A DNA stretch of 10,100 nt from JAKJEP01 sp964580995 (GTDB lineage: Bacteria > Planctomycetota > Phycisphaerae > Sedimentisphaerales > SM23-30): NCBI GenBank assembly GCA_964580995.1, contig CAZOMV010000142.1, positions 1-10,100 on the forward strand, written 5' to 3'. Within the stretch, counting starts at the first letter, position 1, and every line of letters starts with the position of its first letter. A program made the position numbers and the translations under genes. Below are positions 1 to 5,830 of the stretch, one piece after another. The notes below the pieces were generated by a model that saw nothing but the letters and a program-made list of their open reading frames with translations, made no database searches and was not told the origin of the DNA.

Positions 1-34
1 CGATGGAAATAAATTCAAAAATACCGAAAAGGAC

Positions 35-1576
35 TTAAAATTTCCCGAATCGCAAATTATATTTTTGCAGTTTATTATAAAGCGTTCGCCGGGTTATCCC
101 CAACCGTTCCGCCAGATCCTTCTGGTTGATGTTTTTTTCGATCAGCCGAGCCAGCAGAAACTGTTCATAGGCATCCAACACTTCCGTCAGTTTTTTGCTT
201 CCCATAGCCATATCTTCGATGGTTCTTTCCGGAACCCGGATCGCCATATCTTCATTTGGTTGGGCAATACTGGAGTGAATAAGTTCGGCTGGCAGATCAG
301 AAATCTCTATCTGGTTACCTGTTTGTTTGAACGCCAGTATTTGCCGAACAATATTTTCCAGTTCCCGGATATTTCCCGGTCCTATCGCCTTATGGATTAC
401 CTGATAAATATCCGGATCGACCCGTTCAATTTTGCCAGGGTAATAATGTGCGTATTTCTCCAGAAAATATTCAAATAGTAAGGGGATATCCTCCGCCCGC
501 TCACGCAGAGAAGGCAAAATCAACTGGATCACTTTCAACCGCTGATACAAATCCAGCCGAAAAGTATGTTCGCGGACCATTTTTTCCAGGTTCCGGTTGG
601 TAGCGGCAATAATCCGGACATCAATTCGAAGTTCTTTATCGCTGCCCACAGGTAAAACCAGCCCTTCCTGTAATACCCGCAAAATTTTCGGTTGCAGTGA
701 CAAGGGGAATTCGCTGATTTCATCCAGTAAAATGCTGCCGCCGTTGGCTGCCCGAAAATAACCCAATCGGTCGTCCGTTGCCCCGGTAAAAGCCCCCTTC
801 TTGTGTCCGAACATCTCGCTTTCCGCCAAGCTGCCGGTAATAGCAGCACAGTTTACACTCACGAAAGGCTTCCTGTTTCGCTTTTCATCCATACGATGGA
901 TATACTCGGCAATCCGCTGCTTGCCCGTACCGGATTCACCGACAATAATTACCGGCGCATCGGAAATACAGGCTGCCCGACGAGCGTGGAACAGAACCTT
1001 TTGCAGCGATTTACTCCTGCCTACCAGACCATGTGGTTCATATTCCTGAAAATTACTAATCCCATATTGCTGTAACTGCAATTCCCGATAATGGTTAAAA
1101 GCCGCTTTAACTTGCTCGATGATACGCACCGGGAAATCATCCTGTGTATAATCTATTATGGCGGAAATCCCGGAAGTAATCATCTGACAACTTTGCTGCA
1201 AAGATAATCGGAAACCGGTCAGCAACAACAGTTGGCCTGAAGGATGTGTTTTTTTAAAGGAAGGAATCCAATCCAGCACAGATGGGAAAAGGTGAGAATC
1301 ACAGGAATCTTCTGCGTCTGGTAAAACTACTATAAAAACAGATACAGGCTGTTTACCCAAGGAAGAATCAAGGCTTATCATCAGTTTACAGCCCAGATTA
1401 TCCGGCAGATGGCCCTGGTTCAGAAAGTTTACGAATCTCTCTCCTTGCTGCCGGTCAATAGAATACACAACCACCGGAGCACAATTATATTGCTGCTGCG
1501 TTAAGGACAAAGTATCTCTCTCCACTCCGTTCCATTCCCGTGGTGACAGCAGGAAAAAAATCTCATTAAGAATCAA
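35..1576 (-). CDS. Sigma-54-dependent transcriptional activator (NtrC class) with degenerate receiver-like N-terminus
   Basis: A 513-residue enhancer-binding protein that would use ATP to remodel sigma-54 RNA polymerase. The AAA+ core spans about residues 183-410. It has Walker A GESGTGKQ (213-220), the sigma-54 contact loop GAFTGA (261-266), Walker B SILLDEIS (281-288), sensor I AATNRN, and PGNIRELEN (400-408). A Fis-type helix-turn-helix lies at about 484-506 (NQKDLAERLGITRRTLYNKL). Residues 33-165 look like a receiver fold (hydrophobic strands VVVYSI, VFIVVLP, QLLLLTG, then GISAIIDY), but the acidic pocket and conserved lysine are not recognisable, so phosphorylation control is doubtful. 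The start is TTG, chosen because AGGTG lies 8 bases upstream and the protein begins sensibly there. A consensus sigma-54 promoter sits about 53 bases upstream of the start. Family certain; target genes unknown, and they may lie to the left of the window. Confidence 0.93.
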   Translation of the reverse strand: MILNEIFFLLSPREWNGVERDTLSLTQQQYNCAPVVVYSIDRQQGERFVNFLNQGHLPDNLGCKLMISLDSSLGKQPVSVFIVVLPDAEDSCDSHLFPSVLDWIPSFKKTHPSGQLLLLTGFRLSLQQSCQMITSGISAIIDYTQDDFPVRIIEQVKAAFNHYRELQLQQYGISNFQEYEPHGLVGRSKSLQKVLFHARRAACISDAPVIIVGESGTGKQRIAEYIHRMDEKRNRKPFVSVNCAAITGSLAESEMFGHKKGAFTGATDDRLGYFRAANGGSILLDEISEFPLSLQPKILRVLQEGLVLPVGSDKELRIDVRIIAATNRNLEKMVREHTFRLDLYQRLKVIQLILPSLRERAEDIPLLFEYFLEKYAHYYPGKIERVDPDIYQVIHKAIGPGNIRELENIVRQILAFKQTGNQIEISDLPAELIHSSIAQPNEDMAIRVPERTIEDMAMGSKKLTEVLDAYEQFLLARLIEKNINQKDLAERLGITRRTLYNKLQKYNLRFGKF

Positions 1577-1584
1577 CGAACGAG

Positions 1585-1589
1585 CACCT
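1585..1589 (-). promoter_or_regulatory. Ribosome binding site of the sigma-54 activator gene
   Basis: AGGTG on the minus strand lies 8 bases before the TTG start at 1576. It is the main reason to accept a TTG start. The nearby ATG (1566-1564) is in another frame. Confidence 0.55.
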
Positions 1590-1628
1590 AGACTTGCCCG
1601 TCTCTCTTCTCGACGACTTAAAGATTGA

Positions 1629-1643
1629 GCAAATCATGTGCCA
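1629..1643 (-). promoter_or_regulatory. Sigma-54 (-24/-12) promoter for the activator gene
   Basis: The minus strand reads TGGCAC, five bases, then TTGC followed by T. This matches the sigma-54 consensus TGGCAC-N5-TTGC at every conserved position. The -24 GG is at 1642-1641 and the -12 GC at 1630-1629, so transcription should start near 1617. That gives a leader of about 40 nt before the TTG start at 1576. The gene it faces itself encodes a sigma-54 activator, which suggests autoregulation. Confidence 0.8.
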
Positions 1644-1677
1644 ATATCAGACCAAAAACAAACCGCTTGCTCTTAAT

Positions 1678-1754
1678 TTCGATATAATATTCTGCAAATA
1701 AAGAACTTATAAACATATAGTTATGTTTCTTATAGGTATTTTATTCGATATAAT
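1678..1754 (+). repeat. Pair of 11-base direct repeats flanking the palindrome
   Basis: TTCGATATAAT occurs exactly at 1678-1688 and 1744-1754, 66 bases apart, almost symmetrically about the palindrome at 1711-1728. The similarity continues weakly on the right (TTC two or three bases further on). These may be extra protein sites. The region is AT-rich, so chance similarity is not excluded. Confidence 0.45.
1711..1728. promoter_or_regulatory. Palindrome, candidate enhancer (upstream activating sequence)
   Basis: A perfect inverted repeat with 7-base arms (AAACATA / TATGTTT) around a 4-base centre TAGT. Its centre (1719.5) is about 102 bases upstream of the expected sigma-54 start near 1617, within the range where NtrC-type dimers usually bind. 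A half-site with the same TTATGTTT core recurs at 1861-1868. The binding protein is inferred, most simply the adjacent Fis-type regulator. Confidence 0.5.
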
Positions 1755-1764
1755 CTTCCTATAA
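1730..1764. repeat. Interrupted inverted repeat TTATAGG / CCTATAA
   Basis: Perfect 7-base arms at 1730-1736 and 1758-1764, separated by 21 bases that contain the second copy of the 11-base direct repeat. Centre-to-centre distance from the 1711-1728 palindrome is about 27 bases. It could be a second operator site in the activator control region. No function can be read from it. Confidence 0.35.
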
Positions 1765-1938
1765 TGTTGAATAAAAGAAACAGGAAAAAACAAAAAAACC
1801 ATCGAAAATTCTGTAAGTTGTTTAAAATAATACCATTACGTAAATACTCAAAACGCGATATTATGTTTTTCTTTTTCAACATCACACGACCAGAAAAATC
1901 GACTCTTCCGCCCTGAATTCGTTTATTATTTTTTTCAG

Positions 1939-1970
1939 TTGATTTTATAAAGATTGCAAAATAGTATAAT
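1939..1970 (+). promoter_or_regulatory. Possible sigma-70-type promoter upstream of carA
   Basis: A perfect -10 box TATAAT is at 1965-1970. The best -35 candidate is TTGATT at 1939-1944, but the spacer of 20 bases is longer than usual. It would start RNA near 1976-1977 and give carA a leader of about 230 nt passing antisense through the small RNA locus. Moderate to weak evidence. Confidence 0.3.
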
Positions 1971-2054
1971 TCCGGCGAGGCATTATGCTCACCACCGTAA
2001 GAAGTCTGGTTCGATATTGGAAAATTTGGATGTTTTTCCGTGAATTGAGCGCAT

Positions 2055-2086
2055 AAAAAAGGCCCGAGTTCGCCGTTACCCGGACC
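2055..2086 (-). terminator. Rho-independent terminator of the small RNA candidate
   Basis: On the minus strand GGTCCGGGT (2086-2078) pairs with ACTCGGGCC (2069-2061) in a 9-pair stem with an 8-base loop, followed directly by six T (2060-2055). Two of the pairs are G-U and would be lost in a plus-strand transcript. The U tract is also only on the minus-strand side, so the terminator is directional. Confidence 0.7.
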
Positions 2087-2088
2087 CA

Positions 2089-2119
2089 TAAGCCAGGCTG
2101 TCCCAGCGGTTAAGCCAGG
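2089..2119 (+). repeat. Direct repeat TAAGCCAGG, two copies
   Basis: TAAGCCAGG is found at 2089-2097 and 2111-2119, 22 bases apart, inside the small RNA locus (CCTGGCTTA on the RNA strand). The first copy overlaps the 3' arm of the 5' stem and the second is in its loop, so the two copies could compete for the same partner. Confidence 0.5.
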
Positions 2120-2139
2120 TGACCCACAGCCTCGCCATT

Positions 2140-2169
2140 ATTATCGTCATTAACATGGGAAGGGGTAAA
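2140..2169 (-). promoter_or_regulatory. Candidate promoter of the small RNA
   Basis: On the minus strand a -10-like GATAAT is at 2145-2140 (5 of 6 matches) and a -35-like TTTACC is at 2169-2164 (4 of 6), with an 18-base spacer. The expected start falls at about 2134, next to the 5' stem of the small RNA candidate. Confidence 0.4.
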
Positions 2170-2195
2170 TTTTGGTTTATTTTTTTCCGCACACT

Positions 2196-2203
2196 GGGAA
2201 GGA
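2196..2203 (+). promoter_or_regulatory. carA: Ribosome binding site of carA
   Basis: GGGAAGGA ends three bases before the ATG at 2207-2209, a close but workable distance with the GGAAGG core. A similar string, GGGAAGG followed by GTAAAT, occurs about 40 bases earlier (2157 onwards), after another ATG in a different frame. Confidence 0.55.
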
Positions 2204-2206
2204 TAA

Positions 2207-3397
2207 ATGGAACATAGAGCAATTGCAAAACTTGGTTTGGAAGATGGTACGGTCCTGACTGGTAAATCTTTTGGTGCCGCGGGGACCTGTGACGGGGAGG
2301 TGGTTTTCAATACCAGCATGACCGGTTATCAGGAAATCCTAACCGACCCCAGCTACCGCGGCCAGATTGTCACCATGACCTACCCTCTCATCGGCAATTA
2401 TGGTGTTTGTCAGGAAGATGTGGAAAGTGGGGCAATTCAGGTGGCCGGCTTTCTGGTTCGCGAGGCCGCCCAGCACCATAGTAATTTCCGTGCCGGACAA
2501 TCCCTGGAAAACTATCTGCGGGCAAACGGCATTGTCGGCATGTGCGACATCGACACCCGTGCCCTGACCCGCAAGCTGCGTATCCAGGGTGCCCTGAAGG
2601 GGCTAATCAGTACTGATATCGCCGATAATGAAGAACTGGTCGAGAGAGCCAGGGCCTCCGCCGGCCTGGTCGGCAGGGACCTGGTCAAAGAAGTAACCTG
2701 CACCGGCCAGTCCCATTGGAAATATGGTTATCAATCCCCCTTTGCCGGCCCCATAAAAAATATTCAGGCCGATTCCCCATCCGGCAGGCCCGGCATCGTT
2801 GCAATTGACTGCGGCATGAAACAAAATATCTGCCGTAACCTCGTTCAGGCAGGTTTTGATGTGACCGTTGTGCCTGCCACTGCCACCGCTGGCCAGATTC
2901 TCGAGCATAAACCCGCCGGCGTTTTTATCAGCAATGGCCCCGGCGATCCCGAACCGATCGAATACACCATCAAAACCATACAGGATCTGGTTCAAAAAGA
3001 AATCCCCATGTTCGGCATCTGCCTGGGAGTGGAACTCATCGGCCTGGCCCTGGGCGGAAAAACCTTCAAACTGAAATTCGGCCACCGCGGCGCCAATCAC
3101 CCCGTCAAGAATCTCGATACCGGCCGGGTTGAAATTACCGCCCAGAATCATGGCTTCGCCGTGGACATGGATTCACTGGACCAAAGTTCCGTCCGCCTGA
3201 CCCATGTGAATCTCAACGACCATACGCTGGAGGGCATTGCCCACAAAACCCTGCCGATCTTCGCCGTGCAATATCACCCCGAAGCCTCCCCCGGCCCGCA
3301 CGACGCTACCTACCTTTTCGACGAATTCTACAAAATGGTCCAGACCGGCAAAGCCCCCGAATACCTCGGCTCGGATCCGCTGCCTGTTGCGAAATAA
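2207..3397 (+). CDS. carA: Carbamoyl-phosphate synthase small (glutaminase) subunit
   Basis: The 396-residue protein releases ammonia from glutamine and passes it to the large subunit CarB to make carbamoyl phosphate for arginine and pyrimidine synthesis in the cytoplasm. The CarA-specific N-terminal domain is clear (GTCDGEVVFNTSMTGYQEILTDPSY, residues about 26-50; IDTRALTRKLR). The class I amidotransferase domain covers about 195-380, with nucleophile Cys272 in FGICLG and His357/Glu359 in QYHPEASPGP. FGHRGANHPV and QNHGF are also present. The usual GICLGHQ reads GICLGVE here, so the His and Gln after the nucleophile are Val275 and Glu276. Length is normal. carB is not adjacent, since the next gene is convergent. 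Identity is certain; the effect of the substitution is unknown. Confidence 0.97.
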   Translation: MEHRAIAKLGLEDGTVLTGKSFGAAGTCDGEVVFNTSMTGYQEILTDPSYRGQIVTMTYPLIGNYGVCQEDVESGAIQVAGFLVREAAQHHSNFRAGQSLENYLRANGIVGMCDIDTRALTRKLRIQGALKGLISTDIADNEELVERARASAGLVGRDLVKEVTCTGQSHWKYGYQSPFAGPIKNIQADSPSGRPGIVAIDCGMKQNICRNLVQAGFDVTVVPATATAGQILEHKPAGVFISNGPGDPEPIEYTIKTIQDLVQKEIPMFGICLGVELIGLALGGKTFKLKFGHRGANHPVKNLDTGRVEITAQNHGFAVDMDSLDQSSVRLTHVNLNDHTLEGIAHKTLPIFAVQYHPEASPGPHDATYLFDEFYKMVQTGKAPEYLGSDPLPVAK

Positions 3398-3432
3398 ACC
3401 ATGCGATCTGCGATCTTTTTAGAAAATGGTTT
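3396..3432. terminator. Inverted repeat between convergent gene ends, possible bidirectional terminator
   Basis: AAACCAT (3396-3402) and ATGGTTT (3426-3432) are perfect 7-base arms around 23 bases, and the loop contains a smaller GATC-TGC-GATC hairpin (3405-3415). It overlaps the carA stop codon and the end of the zinc-ribbon gene, as expected for two gene ends sharing a terminator. There is no good U tract on either side, so confidence is low. Confidence 0.35.
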
Positions 3433-3715
3433 GCAAAAGCAGGCCCAGAATAGCCAGAATCACCAGTAGCACGATGATGGCCGCCACGATTTTTGTCAGC
3501 CAGCCCTTACGCGGGGCGAACATCCCGTCCTTCAAATGCCGGAACAAAATATCGCCGCACCAGGGACAGCTATCCATATCTTCGGTAATGGGCTGCTTGC
3601 AGTTCGGACACACGCTGACAAATTCCCGAAATTTCAGGGAGTCGGAATAGGTCTCCTGTAATTTGTCGTCCTCTTCGTCCTCATTCCAGAAGCCGGGATT
3701 ATAATCCGTATTCAT
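3419..3715 (-). CDS. Small membrane-anchored zinc-ribbon protein, function unknown
   Basis: A 98-residue protein with an acidic N-terminus (EDEEDD at about 12-17), a four-cysteine zinc ribbon CPNC...CPWC (Cys36, 39, 50, 53) and one hydrophobic helix at about 75-95 ending three residues before the C-terminus. This is a tail-anchored layout with the ribbon in the cytoplasm. I chose the ATG at 3715 because AGGA lies six bases before it. The ATG at 3730 (five residues longer) starts one base after the recO stop but has no clear ribosome site. It is the last gene of the leftward run, probably cotranscribed with recO. I do not recognise a named family. Zinc ribbons of this type often act in protein or nucleic-acid contacts, but nothing more specific can be read. 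Confidence 0.72.
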   Translation of the reverse strand: MNTDYNPGFWNEDEEDDKLQETYSDSLKFREFVSVCPNCKQPITEDMDSCPWCGDILFRHLKDGMFAPRKGWLTKIVAAIIVLLVILAILGLLLQTIF

Positions 3716-3731
3716 TTTCGTTCCTGCCATC

Positions 3732-4508
3732 TTAGCACGTGGTATCCCGCGCCGGCTTGGCCATTATTTCCTGTTTAAGCAGTTGATTCACAAACCGCAT
3801 GATCGAGCTTTCTTTACCGGTGACTTGCCGCTGGTGATAACTCAATAGTTCATGTGTTTCCAGGACATCCTTTCGACTTTTTTGCGATATCTGCTGTGGT
3901 TGTTGCAGTATATCCAGAATCCTGGCTGGTACAAACCTTTTTTCTACCACTGCCGGTTCACAGTCGCGGCAGAGCATGCCTCCCACCTCGCTGCTGAAAT
4001 AGAGCTGCACTCCGTGTTCCAAAGCCCGGCCGCAACTGGAACATTTGTCCACCCGCGGCGATAGACCGGTCTCTTTTAAAAGGTTCCATTCAAACAACAG
4101 CAAAACCGATTCCGGCTTTTCCCCCCGCTCAAAACCCGCCAGCGATTCGCAAAGCAACTCGAACAGATTCTCATGTGGGTCCAAATCTTCCGTAAATTCC
4201 GATACCAGAGCTGCCGCATATTGGGCGCAATGCAATCCCGTCAGATTTTTCCGCAGCCCCGGAAAAGTCCGTGTTACCGCAAATTCGCTCAATGTGGACA
4301 ACGAACTGGATTCCCGAGCCGGTACAAAAATTATCTCTCCGACCGAAAGCAGCTCGATCCCACCCTCAAATTTTCCCTTGGTTCGCCGGCTGCCTTTGGC
4401 AATCGCACGAATTTTGCCGTGCTCCCGCCCGAATAGCGTCACAATCTGGCTTGACTCCGAATACTCCTGGCTGCGTAGACAGACCGCCTGGTCTTGGATC
4501 GAGGCCAC
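3732..4508 (-). CDS. recO: DNA repair protein RecO
   Basis: The 258-residue protein is a RecFOR pathway mediator, which binds single-stranded DNA and RecR, displaces SSB and helps load RecA on gapped DNA. The N-terminal OB fold is clear (AVCLRSQEYSESSQIVTLFGREHGKIRAIAKGSRR, about 8-42). The helical C-terminal part carries a zinc site CSSCG...CRDC (Cys156, 159, 180, 183), as in many RecO proteins. Length fits the family (about 240-260). The start is GTG, two bases after the corC-like stop, with AGAGGA in the end of the upstream gene serving as a distant ribosome site, so translation is probably coupled. In Firmicutes recO also ends the phoH-ybeY-era cluster. Confidence 0.93.
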   Translation of the reverse strand: MASIQDQAVCLRSQEYSESSQIVTLFGREHGKIRAIAKGSRRTKGKFEGGIELLSVGEIIFVPARESSSLSTLSEFAVTRTFPGLRKNLTGLHCAQYAAALVSEFTEDLDPHENLFELLCESLAGFERGEKPESVLLLFEWNLLKETGLSPRVDKCSSCGRALEHGVQLYFSSEVGGMLCRDCEPAVVEKRFVPARILDILQQPQQISQKSRKDVLETHELLSYHQRQVTGKESSIMRFVNQLLKQEIMAKPARDTTC

Positions 4509-4510
4509 GG

Positions 4511-5830
4511 CTATTCTTCTTCCTCTGCCGGCTGAGGGGCTTTCATTTCAATCCGCAACCGGTTGATCTTCCGCTGGCCGGCGTCTAAAATCGTAAATAT
4601 CAGGTTTCCGTGCTCGAAGGTCTCCCCGGTATGAGGGATATACCCCAGTTTTGAAAAAACAAAACCGCCGATCGTCTCATACCCGTCATCATCCGGTATA
4701 TTCAATTCCAGCTCATCATTGATCTGATCCACATCGTACCGCGCATCCACTTCAATAGTATGGGCATCAATTTTGGTAATCCCGATTTCATCTTGCGGCG
4801 TTTCGTATTCGTCCACAATTTCCCCGACCAGTTCCTCGAGAAGATCTTCAATCGTGATAACTCCCGCCGTCCCGCCATACTCATCCAGCACCACCGCCAG
4901 ATGAACTTTCTGATTTTGAAAATCATGCAGCAGGTCCCGCAGCGACTTGCTCTCCGGAACAAAATACGCCTTACGCAAATGACGCTGGATTCCCGAGGAT
5001 TGATCCGGATGGGCCAGGTCCAGCAGCAGATCCTTGGCGTATAACATCCCGATAATTTTATCGATTGACTCTTCATATACCGGATAGCGCGAATACCCCT
5101 GCTGGATAATGGTCTCCACGGTTTCGGACAAACTGCTGTTCACATCCAGACCGACTACCTCCGTCCGCGGCGTCATAATTTCCCCCACCGTCGTTTCCCG
5201 GAATTCCAGCACCGACTCGATCATGTCCTGCTCTTCCTCATCGACCACGCCTTCCTTCTTCTGCTCCTCCACCACATTGAGCAGTTCTTCCTGCTTTTCT
5301 TCCAGCCGTCCGTTAATATCGTCCAGCGACACTCCCGCCAATTTGCGCACCAGCGGATCAAACACCTGCAGCAACAGTGTCAGCGGCCACGCCAGGATTC
5401 CGATCACCCGGATCAGCGGATAACACCCGATCACCAGGGATGTCCCGCCATATTTGGACCACGAATGGGGAATCACCACCGAAAAGACCAGCAAAATCAA
5501 CGCCGCTACTACAAACGATTCCAGCAGCGGCAGTGCGGCTCGCAGGGAAGCCGGATCCGAGGTCACCGACGGCGGGGAAGTAAAAGCGTAAAGAACACAG
5601 AGAATGACCGCCAGATTCAGCAGCAGCCGCAATTCCGATGTCCCCGTAATGAGCTGATTCAGATTCTTGCGCAAAATCCCGGCCCGTTCCGGATGCCCGT
5701 GGGCGGCAAAAGTATCTTCCAGCCTGGCCCACGATATCTGCCGCAGCGACAGATGGATTACCGATACCAGCAATGTCAATAACGTGCAAATAACAATAAA
5801 AATCCAAATCAGTGTTTCAGGATCGCCCAC
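4511..5830 (-). CDS. CorC/HlyC-type membrane protein with DUF21 (CNNM), CBS pair and CorC_HlyC domains
   Basis: The 439-residue inner-membrane protein belongs to the CNNM/CorC family, linked to magnesium or cobalt efflux and often misannotated as hemolysin. Membrane segments lie at about 7-28, 68-85, 103-121 and 132-160. A tandem CBS (Bateman) module spans about 213-340, with GEIMTPRTEVVGLD, GYSRYPVYEE and LDEYGGTAGVITIEDLLEELVGEI. The CorC_HlyC domain is at about 352-430 (GGFVFSKLGYIPHTGE). The membrane domain is divergent: the family motif GEIIPK reads SVVIPH (117-122). The start is GTG, and the gene overlaps the ybeY end by 14 bases. The C-terminus is acidic (AEEEE). Family sure; transported ion not shown. 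Confidence 0.92.
   Translation of the reverse strand: MGDPETLIWIFIVICTLLTLLVSVIHLSLRQISWARLEDTFAAHGHPERAGILRKNLNQLITGTSELRLLLNLAVILCVLYAFTSPPSVTSDPASLRAALPLLESFVVAALILLVFSVVIPHSWSKYGGTSLVIGCYPLIRVIGILAWPLTLLLQVFDPLVRKLAGVSLDDINGRLEEKQEELLNVVEEQKKEGVVDEEEQDMIESVLEFRETTVGEIMTPRTEVVGLDVNSSLSETVETIIQQGYSRYPVYEESIDKIIGMLYAKDLLLDLAHPDQSSGIQRHLRKAYFVPESKSLRDLLHDFQNQKVHLAVVLDEYGGTAGVITIEDLLEELVGEIVDEYETPQDEIGITKIDAHTIEVDARYDVDQINDELELNIPDDDGYETIGGFVFSKLGYIPHTGETFEHGNLIFTILDAGQRKINRLRIEMKAPQPAEEEE

Larger units (their letters stand above)
2055..2136 (-). ncRNA. Candidate small RNA, about 80 nt, family not recognised
   Basis: On the minus strand the predicted RNA starts near 2136-2133 with GGCGAGGCTGT. 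It folds back on 2101-2091 to form a 10-pair stem with one mismatch (core AGGCTGT / ACAGCCT). The loop of 24 nt contains CACCTGG. A terminator hairpin and six U residues follow. Two stems contain G-U pairs that become A-C mismatches if the plus strand is transcribed, which favours the minus strand. Promoter-like boxes sit at the right distance upstream. It lies between the activator and carA, partly antisense to the carA leader. It is not a tRNA and matches no riboswitch I know. Existence is inferred from signals only. Confidence 0.5.
1577..2206. other. 630-base intergenic control region between the divergent activator and carA genes
   Basis: AT-rich, with no convincing protein gene. From left to right it holds the activator leader and its sigma-54 promoter (1629-1643), a cluster of palindromes and direct repeats (1678-1764), an AT-rich stretch with nothing recognised (1765-1935), a possible rightward promoter with TATAAT at 1965-1970, a probable leftward small RNA (2055-2136), and the carA translation start. 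The 119-codon leftward open frame inside it (2089-1730) has low-complexity F/I/N-rich composition and starts within a terminator hairpin, so I do not call it a gene. Confidence 0.7.

Noticed and set aside
1730..2089. Leftward open frame of 119 codons in the AT-rich gap
   Set aside because: Its ATG lies immediately upstream of a terminator hairpin, it has no ribosome site that I can see, and its low-complexity F/I/N/K-rich sequence matches nothing known. It is best explained by AT-rich non-coding DNA.
2111..2131. B12-box-like string AGCCAGGTGACC upstream of carA
   Set aside because: The other conserved parts of a cobalamin riboswitch are not visible at the right spacing, and the pairing evidence favours a transcript from the other strand.
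2055..2136. Similarity of GACAGCCTGGCTTAT to the 3' end of RNase P RNA
   Set aside because: The rest of RNase P RNA, including the GAGGAAAGTCCGGGC region, would have to lie within carA on the minus strand and is absent. The resemblance is short and also comes from the internal TAAGCCAGG repeat.
2603..3151. Leftward open frame of 182 codons opposite carA
   Set aside because: It is a shadow of the carA coding frame. carA is a certain match over its full length and the opposite frame has no family resemblance.
4045..4566. Rightward open frame of 173 codons opposite recO
   Set aside because: Serine/arginine/proline-rich antisense shadow of recO, with no domain and no ribosome site that I can see.
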